This document shows positions 16,742 through 29,037 of a DNA stretch of 64,000 nt, piece after piece; positions within the stretch are counted from its first letter, which is position 1, and each line of letters starts with the position of its first letter. The stretch covers positions 29,565,102-29,629,101 of the forward strand of contig NC_041006.1 in the NCBI RefSeq assembly GCF_004193775.1, in the 5' to 3' direction. This DNA is from Glycine soja. Lineage: Eukaryota > Streptophyta > Magnoliopsida > Fabales > Fabaceae. The notes beneath the pieces are model-generated. The model did not search any database. It worked only from the letters and a program-made list of their open reading frames with translations, and was not told the DNA's origin. The translations under genes were made by a program, and so were the position numbers.

Positions 16742-19700
16742 AAGTCAAGGTCCAACCAAAGTTGAGGAATTTTGTTGTTTTAAGATACTTATTTGACTTA
16801 GATTTGATAAACACCATAGTAGACTTACTACGAGATGCTCAGGTACTATTTTGTGGAAATTTTTAATGTGTAAATTCAAGCTATAATTTATAACATGCTT
16901 AATTGATATTTTAATACTCATTGCCATACATAAATATTATAGTTATATTCATTTAATCTTTTTTGTTCCAACTATGTTTCTGTATATGATGTAGGCACCT
17001 TGCAAGGTTCATTTTCCATTCTCTGGTACTACTAATGATCCTCTCGAGTATGAGACTGAAAGTACAAAATTTAATCTTTCAGTTTTGCATTCATAATTGT
17101 GGAAACTATCACATTCTTAAACTGCATTAATGTTAACTTTTAATAAAACAAAAAATTACTTCATCTTTTACACAACAATCAGTATCTACAACAACATATC
17201 ATGATCCACTTCTCGGAGTTCACAGATTTCACCTGCTCAACTTTCATCTAACAAATTAGCAAAGCATGTTAAAATTGAGTAGATGTGGTTACTTGCAAAA
17301 TATATAAACACTCCCTAAGAAGCCTATTTTTGTGTAGGATGCCTAACTATGGTTCATGAAAAATTATTGTATTTTATCTAATGAATGTAGGATATATGAA
17401 TTATTACATATTCTAAATATGAATTACTACATGACTGTTATGCATTTTAAATTGTACTTGCACCTTAATTAATTGCTATCAGGAAAATATATTTTACACT
17501 TTTAACCATGATATTTTGCAAATTAAATCATATTTGTGGGTCCTATTTTTCTCATGACAAGGCTCTGTTGGATTAGCTGTAATGTTATTTACAGAGGTTA
17601 ATAGAGATGCATTGATAGTGTGTGAACCTTTATATTATATTATCAATTAGTAAAAAGATTGTTACTTCACTTTGTGCATGCATAAACTATAATCAACAAG
17701 TTGTGTTGAAGTGATTGATAGACTTTTTTTACTTATTGCTTCTATGTGCATCTTAATTTTTATCTATTCCTTCTGTCGTCAAGTATAGACTTGAGGTCAT
17801 GGTTTTAAAAAGTATTGTTAACATAATTTGTGACATAATTATTATAAAATAAATCAAGTTATCGTATATAATTTATGACTTCTCAATACGGTGATTTATA
17901 ACTTGATGACTTCAATCGTATGGGCAAAAAACTGGATGCATCTTTGCATGTATTATTTGCTTATTTATATATTAAATTTTTACAATAAAATGATGAATTA
18001 TACAAAGTATAAAATTGTAAAATAAAAAACATAAAAAAATATATACTGGCATAAGCAACGTAATAAAAATTAAGGACAAAAAAAGCAGTGAATAAAAAAA
18101 TAGATACAATAAAGTTATCTTTATTATTTTATAAAAATTTAGATAGAATAATTTTATCTTTACTATTTTATTTTAAAATTATTTTTGTTATAACAAATTG
18201 AATATTAACACAAAAGATTTTAGCAAAGATGGTAAATAATATATTGATAAAGTGTACACAGTTTCATTCTCTCAATCCAATGCCATCGATTAAAATTTAG
18301 TGCGTATTTGTAAGTTTATTTTAGGATATTTTAGTATTACAAACCTAATTTTTTATAATAAAAAAATTAAAATGAATTTATTTATGTTTGAAAGTTTATT
18401 GTTAAAAATAAAAAAATAAAAACATGTTTGTAGCTGGCACACTACTTCTTCCATCCGCATAACCTTTCATTTCAAAGTCAACAAAGACATGCTTTATGGG
18501 ATTGATTGTTAACAATAACCCTTATATTATTTATGTTTTTCTCCTGATAAAAAAAGTAGGACGAGAAGAACACAATAAGAAACAAAAAAAACATTAAAAT
18601 TTTTTATCTTATTTATATTTACATAGATTTATAGATATATTATATGATTCACATTTTATAAAGTTTAGCCATCTTTTCATACTTTTATCATGCTTATAGA
18701 GTCTTGTGTTAGTGTGCAGTGCATTTAATTCCTTTCCATTCTCCTTAGCGTCATATGATTGGTCCTTTCCCTTACCTTCCTTTTGTCTCATCCTTTTATA
18801 ATCTTCATCTCCCAGTTCCTTGCAACAATCACCATCTTTCCACCTTTAAACACAAATCTCCAACAAGAACACACATTATCAATTTAATGGATGATCATGA
18901 ATATACAAATAAGTAAAATGCAACAAATGACAGGATGAAAAGAAAACGTATCATGGAGCAAAAATGAGATACTCAATTTCACTTCCCAGTCCAGTCAAGT
19001 ATACACCCTGCTCCACAAAACCAAGTAGCATCACAAAGCAAAATTAACTTACCTTATCTGCAGAAAAAAGACTCAAATGCAAACCCGAGCTCAACTAAGC
19101 TTGATATTAAAAGAAGCACAAATGCACATCATTTGGATCCACCCACACAAAACTAAAGTAAGAAATACTTTTGAAAAGTGTTAAAAGATGAGTTTGCCTT
19201 AGCTAATTACTATCTTTTAAATATTTTAGACTTAGGAAAAAATGTTGTACTATGAATTTATTTGTAGAAGGTAAATAAAATAGCACCGTAATTTTGGGAC
19301 ACAAAACAAAACTCAACTGGAGCTTCCTTGCAATTCAAAACACACATTAGCAACATCTGCACGGTATTTTCCAAACCGTATTATTTGAAGTAAAACATAA
19401 AAAATAGCTATAGCTAACAAAATATGATGACCCACTCTATTTCAGTTATGCTTATATATTGCATTTAACTTTAATTTATTCCTATTCCTAAGGTATTGAT
19501 ACTGATTCATCGGAAGATAGCAATTTTGATTCATCAGAAGGTACCAATTGAAAACTTGTGAAATCCAATTTCTTTCGCTATATATTCATGCAATAGTTGT
19601 ATCTAACTAAAGTTTTTACAAAATCAAATTCTATAGCTTTTATTAGGCACAAACATTGTCAGATAGAAATTAATGTCCCTCCCATTAACAGAGAAGGTAA

Positions 19701-19883
19701 CAATTCAAAATGAAAACATTTGTTCTCAAGTTTAGTTAGAATTAAGGACTAAATCATAAAATAACAATTTCAGGATACTTGGAACTTGGTGATCAGGTGA
19801 TCCAGTATAGACATTGTAATGCAAACATGTGGTATGAAGAAAAAATATCTAAGCATAAGGATATGACAAACACAAAGTTTATT
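16742..19883. other. Helitron interior, mostly non-coding
   Basis: AT-rich, without intact genes. About 16996-17065 reads CACCTTGCAAGGTTCATTTT onward and could be a remnant of the RPA-like C-terminal extension. A duplicated RPA fragment at 17667-17806 is listed separately. Nothing else is recognised. Confidence 0.55.
17667..17806 (+). pseudogene. Duplicated fragment of the RPA-like gene (exon-intron-exon junction)
   Basis: This matches 14620-14763 of the same Helitron with about 80% identity by eye: TTCAC-TGTGCATGC, TATAATCAACAAG, GTGATTGATAG, the T-tract intron, and TATAGACTTGAGGTCATGGTTT at the next exon border. It retains intron sequence, so it arose by DNA duplication rather than retroposition. 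Confidence 0.8.
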
Positions 19884-20154
19884 TATTAAATTATAGTTGG
19901 AGAGGGGAAAATTATCAAAGTTTATAAGTCATTTTCATTCATTTTGACAGAATATATAAATATATAAAATAGTATTGTTTGCTCATACTTCCTACTACTA
20001 TTACAGGACCTTCTAATATCACAAGATGACAACCTTATCCAAACTCAAAGATGAAATATAATAATATACACAATAATTTTAGTGGTATAAGAAATTTTAT
20101 GTAATTGATACAACAATTTTAGTAGTTTATAAGTTATTTTCATTCATTTTAAAA

Positions 20155-20208
<54 letters not shown>

Positions 20209-20960
20209 TATAATTTGTTGAGATCTTCTAATTCCACCCGCCCTTCTAATACCTTAGGATGACCTCCCTATCTAAACCCAGAAAGCAACTATAATAATAG
20301 ATACAATAGTTTTTAGTAGTATAAGAAATTTTATATAATAGATATAACAATTTTAGTAGTATAAGAAAGTTTATTCAAAAGTTTGATTTCTTATCAAAGA
20401 TTTTGTATTATTAATCAATTATAAATATTTTCCAATATAAGTTATAAATAATTATACTAAAAAAATAAATTTATCATATATGACAATTTTGTGATTAAAT
20501 AACAACATAATTTGTGCAAATATTATTCATTTATTAAATTATAGTAAGAGAGGGTTAAATTAACAAAGTTTATAAGTCAGTTTCATTCATTTTAGAAGAG
20601 TATATAAATATAGTTTGCTAAGACCTTCTAATACCATGTGACCTTCTAATATCATAGGGTAGTCTTCTTATACAAACTCAGAGACGAAATATAATAATAG
20701 CTATAACAGTTTTAGTAATATAATAAATTTTATGAGAGTTAATTCAAAAGTTTGATTTTTGTTAAAGTTTTTGTATCATTAATCAATCATAATTTTTTTT
20801 CAGTATAACTTATAAAACAATTGTTATAAAAAATAATAAATTTATTATGATAATTTTGTGATTAAATAACAATATAATTTGTGCACACCTTGTTCATTAA
20901 TTAAATTATAGTTGAATAAGGTAAAATTATCAAAGTTTATAAGCTATTTTCATTTATTTT
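19884..20960. repeat. Subterminal tandem repeats of the Helitron, period about 370 bp
   Basis: Units recur at about 19886, 20116 (partial), 20534 and 20904. Shared blocks are AATTATAGTTG-AGAG, ATTATCAAAGTTTATAAGTC, TTTTCATTCATTTT, ACCTTCTAATA, AACTCAGAGA-GAAATATAAT and AATTCAAAAGTTTGATTT. The copies are diverged and one contains the (TA)n tract at 20156-20203. Confidence 0.75.
20156..20203. repeat. (TA)n microsatellite
   Basis: An uninterrupted TA run of about 48 bp inside one of the subterminal Helitron repeat units. Confidence 0.95.
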
Positions 20961-21173
20961 TTTAATAAATAAATTGTTGGTCCAATTATATGGCTTCAGC
21001 TATCCTATATTGTTGACAAGTTGCTTAAATAAGGGTAAAATGAGAATTTTGAAAACTAAGAAGAGAAAGAAAAAAGCACAAAAGACGCATTTTTATTCAT
21101 AAAAAAAGTAGTTTAAAAAAATACAAATAATTTTTTATACTAAACAAAAAAAATAGCGGAGCGAAACGGAGCA

Positions 21174-21203
21174 ACCCGTGTGTATGCACGGGTAAATGAC
21201 TAG
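21174..21203 (+). other. Helitron 3' terminal hairpin and CTAG end
   Basis: Stem ACCCGTG / CACGGGT with a 6-base loop TGTATG, six spacer bases (AAATGA), then CTAG followed by T. Hairpin plus CTRR next to T is the replication-terminator signature of plant Helitrons. Just upstream is the GC-richer string GCGGAGCGAAACGGAGCAAC. Confidence 0.85.
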
Positions 21204-23115
21204 TTATTATATTACGCGACAACGTCACAACTAGATGCCAATACTCATGCACTCATGCCCATCCACCACCAATCATGCTTTCTTTCCTTCTTTCTTTTTT
21301 CAAAGGTTCTTGGGAGCAATTCACTTAAAAAACTTGATTGCAATTTTTTTAAAAAAAAAATACATATTTCATTTTTATTAAAAAAATAATTATTTTTATT
21401 AAATTGTCTTATCTTTAATTAAAAAATAAATATTTTTTGAAAATAATTTTTTTTTTATTAAAGTTTGATATTAGACATAAAAAAATATCTCCAACCTTAT
21501 TAAACGAATGATATTTTGAAGAAAATCTTATTAAATATGACATAAATAATTCAAATTTATTTATATTTGAAATAAAAAAGACTTATTTATATATTTGAGA
21601 TTAGAGAGAATAATTTTTGTTAGACTTAATACTCAATTTGATTTTCGTTAGGCTTGACAGTACTATCAGAACTTCAAAAAAAAAAAATAGAATAACATAC
21701 TTTTCACTAAGTAAATAAATAAGCAAAAACGAAATTAATAACTTCAAAAAAATAAAGGGTTTTAGAAGTAATTAAATAGAATTTGAAAGAAAATGCAGAA
21801 AATTTGAGAGTTTGGGTTTTGAGAAAACAAGGGCAAGAGATTGGAAAATTTTAAAATGCAATAAAAGTAAATGAAATTTGAACGATAATGTGAGGATTTT
21901 TTTTAGACAATAATGTGAAAAAAAAAATGCGATAATGTGAGCAGTTAAACAATTTGAATTTTGAAAAAAAAAGGGAGATAAAGAAATTAAGATCATTATA
22001 CATGTGATTGACATCAAATTGGAGCTTAGGCATGATATTTATGCTCGATGTCATTTGGAATGTTATGTTGGTGGTTGACACCACGATGGAGATGAGGTGG
22101 GATATTAAAGCTCGGTATCTTTAGTACTATTAAGCCCATGTTCAATACTATTTTGGAGATGAGACGTGATGATTTTAGTAAAATCGTGCAATTTCTCTAA
22201 CTTTTAAGTATTTGAATGAAATTGATGATTGATGAACAAAATGGTCGTATGACTTATTATATTATAGCACATCATTTTCTTGTTACACTCCATAATGATG
22301 AGTAGTAAATGAAGTTTATGATACTTGTAATCATGGAAGGTTTGGCATCAATGAGGGATGCAATTACCTCCATAATTGGATATTACATGGCTTTTTTTAG
22401 ATGTAATCTTAATCAGGTGTTGTATCTTGATCATGTGTTTTGTGTTCACAATATGTTATATTAGACTTAGAGTCATTTTCGAAAATGTTTTCTACAAATT
22501 AAAAAATCACACAATTGATTTTGCCCAAGTGTGAGAATATTGAAATATTTCTAATATTTTTGTGGGCTTCAATCAATTGACTTTTGACATTGTGAAAAAC
22601 AAATTAATGCCACAATCCATCATATGATACTCAAGTATGCTAATATGATAATCATTAGTAATGGTTAATCACTAAATATATGATGGGAATTGGGGAGGTG
22701 TTTAGTGTTAATATTTTTTTTTTTTTATCTAGAGTACAAATATCCTTCACTAGAGGTAATCCTATTCGAACTTGATAGGATCATTATGGGTGACACTCCA
22801 AGTATTTAACATCCTTGCACACCTAAGACTGAAACATGAGACTACTAGTTAAACTAAAATAACCCACATTAGTTGATCTGTGCACTTGATGGTTGCTTAG
22901 TGTTAATATATGCGCATGGCTAGGTTTCCTTTATCGTTATGACATTCAATTATTCTATGATTGGTCTCATTAAAAATCGAGATCTTGAAAAGTGTAATCA
23001 ACTAAAAGAAGACTTGATACTTTTATCTATATCATTGGATGATTTGGTGCACAACAATGTTGATGATCATAACTCCAAAAGAAGTGGAAAACTATTGTGT
23101 CATGCCCTAACTTCA
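21204..23115. other. Intergenic sequence right of the Helitron
   Basis: Starts TTATTATATTACGCGACAAC. Very AT-rich up to about 22000. Between 21990 and 22150 there are short repeated phrases (GGAGATGAGG, GATATT-ATGCTCG). No protein-coding gene is recognised. The 22725-22860 stretch carries a repeat also present at the right edge of the window (63950-64000). Confidence 0.55.
22725..22800. repeat. Dispersed repeat shared with 63945-64000
   Basis: The string GGTAATCCTATTCGAACTTG then ATAGGATCATTATGGG here matches GGTAATCTTATTCGAATCTG then ATAGGATTACTATGAAC at the window end. The two copies are 41 kb apart in the same orientation. Confidence 0.7.
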
Positions 23116-23117
23116 TA

Positions 23118-23413
23118 CTCCCTTTGTCTCTAATTATAAGATTATTTTCAGAAATTTGTTTGTACCTTCTTATAATACATTTTTCTCACTTCTATATGCA
23201 TTAGTTATTTTCTCTATATACCCTTACTTAGTTATTTTCTCTTCAAACATTAATGAGAAACAATTAAGTAAATAGAAAGAGAAGAAAAGAGTAATTTTAG
23301 AATGATAATATAAATAAATAATTGACAAATTTAATATGATTAACTAAATTAACTACTTTTCTTAAGGAGTATGAATTAGTGGAAATAGTCTTTATAATTA
23401 GGGACAAAGCATG
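23118..23413. mobile_element. Stowaway-like MITE
   Basis: A 296-bp element with left end CTCCCTTTGTCTCTAATTAT and right end TAATTAGGGACAAAGCATG, matching the CTCCCTCCGTCCC terminal family of plant Stowaway (Tc1/mariner-derived) MITEs. It is flanked by TA on both sides (23116-23117 and 23414-23415). The interior is AT-rich and has no coding capacity. Confidence 0.75.
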
Positions 23414-23415
23414 TA

Positions 23416-24406
23416 TAATATTATAATTGCTAAGTAACTCTTTCCAAAAAAGTTAAAGTTTAAGATATTGTAGACTCCTTAAAAAAAAGATATTGTAGAC
23501 TAACATTGATATTTAGCATTATAATGTTAGACTTTCAAACAAGTGAATAATTAATAGTATTTCACCCTCTAAAAAAAACTAATATTATTTCATTGTCTTG
23601 TCCATGTAATAAATAAGCAATATCCATCAAGTTGATTTCTCTGGTCCTCTTTTAATGTCATAGACATTTTGGTGCTTGAGTAGTTTGGTAATGAAATTGC
23701 AAATTAAAATTGGTTGATAATAGTTGACAAATATAAATGATTTTAGTTTTAGGAGTTATTTCATGGTGCATTCGGGTGCTTTATGTCTAGTGGTTTTGTC
23801 AAGTTTGGTTGCTGCATTTAATGCTCAACTTGGTGCTACATTTATCTTGAGGTTTAGGTTATATTGGTGGTTTAGATTTAGGTTTGGTGCAAATGAAATG
23901 CATCCAACTAAGTGCAAAATGTAACATAGGCATTGCTATTGCTACTATCTAATTTGTTATTGACACTATCAATCATAACAATTTAATCCTTTTACCCTTC
24001 TTTTTTTCCTAGACCCTCAACTCTTCTTCTTTCCTCTCTCACTTCTCCATCACTCTTTCATAACACCCCCAACCCTTCTCACTTTCTCTCTCACTTCTCT
24101 TCTATCTCGTCAGATCATCCAACTTACGTAAAAAAAATTCTTTTAATGCAAGAAATCATGATTTCACTATGTTAAATACATAAACAGAATCACGATTTCA
24201 CTTTTTTTTTTTAATTTTCAAAATACTCAACGAAATCATGATTCTATTGTTGTCTGGGTTTGGACACACAACATAATCATCATTCCGTTAAGTATTTTTT
24301 TGTTTTTTCTGTTGGAATATTTTTGTGTCTTATTTTTTATTTTTCATGAATGGTTCTTTGCAAAGAATACATGGATTGGAATATATTTTTTTTCGATGTA
24401 GTTACA
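23416..24406. other. Intergenic region before the MULE-OTU pseudogene
   Basis: No gene is recognised. 23995-24110 is a CT-rich stretch (TCTCTCACTTCTC repeats). 24140-24270 contains repeated AAATCATGATTTC/AATCACGATTTC motifs. The 66-aa frame at 23724-23924 has no recognisable motif. Confidence 0.5.
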
Positions 24407-27061
24407 ATGCCTCTTGATTTTGGAAACATGCTTGATGATAACCAAAATGACTTTTGTCATCCCAATCAAACAGATCAAATGCTTGCAAATTATGATGGTT
24501 TGGGAAATCAACATGAAGATCCTGAGAATGGGTTGGACATTGACCCCCCAACCTTATTACCCTGACTTTTCCAATCATTTTACGATTAATAAGGTATGTT
24601 GATTAATTGATGATTGATTTTATATTTGTGTATGTGTATGTTGCTTAAGTGAAGAAAAATATTTTGTTTTTAGGTTTTTGCAAATCAAGATGATTTTTTA
24701 TGTTGTACTAGGTTGTGAAAACAGAGGAAGTTAGAAGAAAAACAAAGATAGTTAGTTTGAAAGAGCACTGAAACCAGAAAATGTGGATGTCTGTTTAAAT
24801 TAAAGGGGAAGTTTGTCAAAGAGGTAGGTTGGAAACTTTTGTTATGTGTGGTGTTCATAAGAACAAAGTTAGTGAAACATTGTTGGGATATGTGCATGTT
24901 GGTTGTTTAAGCAGTGAAGAAAAAACTATGCTTAGTCAAATGACCAAAAACATGGTGAAGCCTAGTCAAATTTTATTGACAATCAAAGATCAAGATCATA
25001 AAAATGTCACCACCATCAAGATTGTATACAATGAACGACAAAGATATCAACGCGAACAAAGAGGGCCAATATCGGAGGTACAACATCTACTAAATTTGAT
25101 GATCACTATGTATATTGGTTCAGAAGAGTGGACACTCAAGATGTTGTCAAAGTTATAATGTGATCTCATCCAAATTCCATCAAGCTATTAAATTCATTCC
25201 CAATAGTGTTAATTTGTGATACTACTTACAAGACAAACAAATATAGTCTTCTGTTGTTGGAGATTGTTGGTGTAACTTCAACATAAATGACTTTTTCTAT
25301 TGCATTTGTTTATTTACAATCAAAGAAGACGAACGATTTTGAATGGACTTTAAATAAGATCAAATGATTGTTTGTGAAGGATGGTGTGTTGCCTCAAGTG
25401 ATTGTCACTGACTGAGATCTTGCTTTGATGAATGCATTGGATGTTGTATTCCTTTCTTCAACAACTTGTTATGTGAATTCTACATTTCTAAGAATGTTAC
25501 AGAAAAATGCAAGATGCTCATGACTAAGGCAGGAGACTTAGAGACCGTGATAGATGCTTATTGCTTAGGCAGGCTTGGTGAATTCTACTGATGAACAAAT
25601 ATATGAGCAATAATGGAAAAACTTTACAAACACGTGTGCATGTAATCCGATGTTTTAGGAGTATGTTTATTATACATGGTTGTTGTATCATAAGGAAAGA
25701 TTTGTACAAACATGAATAGATCTTGTTATGCATCTTGGAAACACAACAACTAATAGGTACATTTTTGTAACTAAACTACTTTATAGGGCTGAAGGCACAC
25801 ATGAAAGACTAAAGAGGTTGTTTTGTGATAACACAAGAGATCTGTGTACTTGTTGGATGCAATGACTAACATGCTTATATCGTAACATACTGAACTTAAG
25901 GCGTTGTTTCAAAAAGACATCAATGTGGTTGACCACAAGTTCAATACACTATTTTACAAGAGACTGCAGGGCTTTGTTTTAACACAAGCACAAAGTTTAA
26001 TCTTTGATGAGTTAAAGCGCCCTGCCACTATTGGTATTGACAGTTCTGTTTGTGATTGCACACTCAGGACTACTCACGGCCTACCATGTGCCCATGAACT
26101 TGCTAGGTATAGCCATATCAGTAGTTCGATACCCTTGTCGTCCATTCATGTGCATTGAAAAATGTTATCCATTAGTGGTACAAATGACACAGATGATTCT
26201 TGTGGGGACCCAACTCTCACAAATGAGGTTGGTGCATTGTTAAAGAAATTTTCACAACTTAACATGGACGAAAAAATGACATTGAAGTATAAGGTCTGTG
26301 AACTTTCATTTCCGAATATCACTTCAATGTGTACCCCTCCAAACAAAGTCATAACAAAGGGTGCACTGAAGTTTGTGAAATCTACTAAACATGTGCCTTT
26401 AATGTGGGAGTGAGTAGATGAAATGAGCATGATGATTGGTAATTCGGGAACTCCAAGTGTGGCCCGCAAAGATGTCAATAACAAAAAGCGGAAAAAAAAT
26501 CCCTTATATGAATGAATCATGGGAATTGTTGATGTGAGACTTATTGGAAATTGTGGTTACAAGGTAATTACAACTTTACTAGGTTAGGGTGAGGAATCAT
26601 AGGCTCTTGTTTGACAAGACTTGATTTGAGAACTTCAAACATGGAATTCTTAATATGTTGAGTTGTTTGGCACACAAGACAAACTGATTAAATTATCAGA
26701 CTCTTTGTATGTTCAGTCTAGCCCAATAGCTTTTGTTGACAAGTGGATGACCATTCTTGACATGGTTATGTCATTACTAGTCGGTATAATGTTGTTGTCT
26801 TGGTTTCCTTATCTATGCTCCAAAGTTGGACTTTCTTTCCACTCAGGAGTTTAGCACCATATGTAGCACAACAACGCCTTATTGCAATTGTATCTGTTAA
26901 TGGAAATCATTTTGTGCATGCATATAACATCTACTTAAGAGACTTATTAGTATTGTAACCATTAATTGATTTGTTAACTAACTTAACTATACAATTTTTC
27001 TGTGATAATATAAATGTATTTGAAGGAGGATTCTCCCCTGCCTCATATTGCACCACAATAG
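24407..27061 (+). pseudogene. Decayed MULE/FAR1-type transposase with C-terminal OTU-protease domain
   Basis: Order seen: acidic N-terminal leader from the ATG at 24407 (MPLDFGNMLDDNQNDF); MULE DNA-binding region at about 24815-25160 (CGVHKNKVSETLLGYVHVG, TKNMVKPSQILLTIKDQD, ARQRYR-like NERQRYQREQRGP); DDE transposase core at about 25165-25450 (ICDTTYKTNKYSLLLLEIVG with the first catalytic Asp, and VIVTD followed by a stop at 25413-25415 then DLALMNA); SWIM zinc finger at about 26043-26110 (CDCTLRTTHGLPCAH); a linker at 26170-26413 (SMCTPPNKVITKGALK); then an OTU-like cysteine protease start near 26541 (GNCGYKVITTLLG, with the expected catalytic Cys) and its C-terminal part to about 27061 (NGNHFVHAY with the likely catalytic His, and LKEDSPLPHI). 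Several frameshifts and in-frame stops make it non-functional. The overall order matches a soybean-abundant MULE-OTU family as I remember it. It is an old single fragment and no termini were identified. Confidence 0.8.
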
Positions 27062-27749
27062 AGTATATACTACACATGTGAAGCTTGTTTGTGACAGAGA
27101 CCGCACTTGTGGCACATACAAAAATTCAACTCATTGATATTTCATTCAATCATAGGATCTCAATATGTGATAGACATCACTGAGAATAGTTGTTTTAGTT
27201 AACTCCTCTTGTATTAAGTACTACTATGCCTATTCATTTGACATTTGGTAAAACTCTAGCTAATATTTTTATTCATTTAATGTGGACTATAAAGTTGACT
27301 AATTGTTGTAAGCCATGCAAATTGTGTTGTAAGTCAAGTTGAGGTTCGTAAACATTTAATTATTATGACTAACAAACAAAAATAATAATGGAAACATATT
27401 TTTGTTGTTATTTTTTTCACAATATTTTACAAAATGAAAATATATTTGCTTTGTACAAGTGTACAACGGAAAGATGTTTCCATTACGCATAATGCATTAA
27501 AAATTATAACAACAAAAACATAGTTTTGTTGAATAACAAAAAAATAACACACTGAAAACACACTTCTATTGTGTAACAATCAAAATGTACAATAGAAATT
27601 GATAATTTTTTTCATTCTCATTTGCAAAACAGAAACACATTTTTATTTTATTTCCGAACAATCTAGGAATACCACAAAAAGGCGCCTAAGTGGGTAATTC
27701 CAATAACAAATTAGGTAGTATCAATAGCAATCCCCATGCAACACCAATG

Positions 27750-27974
27750 ATTGAGCACCTCTATTTGTACTATTTGTATCCATCCAGATCCTGATTTGCA
27801 GCAGCCTGATTGTTACGTATTCACAGTCAATGAATCAAAACCAATGAATAATGATTGAATGGCATATCGAGATTTGAGCCATATGATCTAATAGTTCTGA
27901 TTTTCTGACTTTGTTAATGCATAAAAAACCTAACTATAGTAAATCCAGATCGTGTACAAATAGAGGTGTTCAAT
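27750..27974. mobile_element. Small MITE-like inverted-repeat element
   Basis: A 225-bp segment with 21-bp termini that are inverted copies with one mismatch: ATTGAGCACCTCTATTTGTA on the left (27750-27769) and TACAAATAGAGGTGTTCAAT on the right (27955-27974). No obvious target duplication. It is probably a small non-autonomous DNA element. Confidence 0.6.
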
Positions 27975-28500
27975 TCTATATTACACTGGTCACGATTAGT
28001 ATTAAGAGGTCTTTTAATTTTTATAATTTAATTTATTTTATCCTTCTAAAATTATTTTTTTATTTTTAATCCTTATAAATTATATTTCTTTTACTTTTTA
28101 TCTTTAAAACACTTTTTGAACAGTAAAAAATACTATTTAAAATACTTTAAAAATGTAAAATAAAATAAACATAATTTATAAAAACTAAAAATTAAAAAAA
28201 TTACAATACGAAAAACAAAAATTACTAAATTACAAGACTAAAAAACAGACTGTACATCCGCTCTAAGCAATATTTAGAAATGTTTTTGTGAAGATATAAC
28301 ATTACTGACCAATGAATTGAAATGATTAAAAAATTAAAGAACAAAATATTAAATGAAACATAAAAATATAGTTTAGTTATTCTGCAGGTTCTATAATTTT
28401 ACCAAATTTTTAATTAAGTCCTTAAGGTTCTATTTTTGTTTCAATTAGGTTCTCCCATCTAATTATTATATAAAAAAAAATTAACCTCAGAAACTCAGCA

Positions 28501-28560
28501 GAAATTCTTGCAATAGCACTTATTATCATAGAAACTCTCGCAAGAGCACTTATTATCATA
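28501..28560. repeat. 30-bp tandem duplication
   Basis: Two adjacent 30-bp units (28501-28530 and 28531-28560), each ending GCACTTATTATCATA. They differ at a few positions (AATTCTTGCAAT versus AACTCTCGCAAG). Confidence 0.9.
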
Positions 28561-29037
28561 GTGATTATTTTTTTATTATTCATAGAAATTGGAAATAGTA
28601 CTAAAGAGTTACAACATCTCACATATTATGCTTAACCAATTAAGTTAACTAATTAAATTAACATCTAATTAATATTAATCAACTACTTGACCCATGGTGC
28701 GTATCAAGGAGATAGTATCAAATAACTGTTTTAAAAAAGAAAACACTATCCTAAGACAGTAGACAAGAACGCTCTTAAATGAGAGATCAAGAGAGTAATG
28801 CAAAAGTGAAGGGTAATGACTAATGTGGGTCTCAATTTAATGGTCAGCTAGTAGTGCGTTCATGCTATCAAATTTTGTACTAGTGTTACATAATTTCAGC
28901 ATCTAATTGAATTTAGCCCTTGATTATTCATCTGACCATATAAAAATAAACTGTATGGAAGATGACGACCTTGCTTATGAGACAGAATTGCTACGATGGA
29001 TGTCGGAATTCGAATCTCGATTGCAGGTGCCAATCAT

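Larger units (their letters stand above)
10826..21203 (+). mobile_element. Putative non-autonomous Helitron carrying an RPA70-like gene
   Basis: The right end has the hallmark Helitron terminus: a 7-bp-stem hairpin (ACCCGTG at 21174-21180, loop TGTATG, CACGGGT at 21187-21193), then AAATGACTAG ending at 21203 and followed by a T. The left end is placed at a TC preceded by A at 10826, in a TCTAATCTAATATCTAAT series leading into ATATAAAAGAGTAGT. Several TC dinucleotides up to 10850 are equally possible starts. Plant Helitrons show no target duplication and insert between A and T, as seen here. The cargo is a degenerate replication protein A-like gene (13058-14891), which is typical of plant Helitron families. 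No Rep/helicase coding sequence was found, so it is read as non-autonomous. Internal duplications and a nested element are listed separately. Confidence 0.72.
27062..29037. other. Intergenic region between MULE-OTU pseudogene and P4H 3' end
   Basis: AT-rich, no coding gene recognised. It holds a MITE-like inverted repeat (27750-27974) and a 30-bp tandem duplication (28501-28560). The last few hundred bases before 29038 are presumably 3' UTR and downstream sequence of the minus-strand prolyl 4-hydroxylase gene. Confidence 0.55.
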
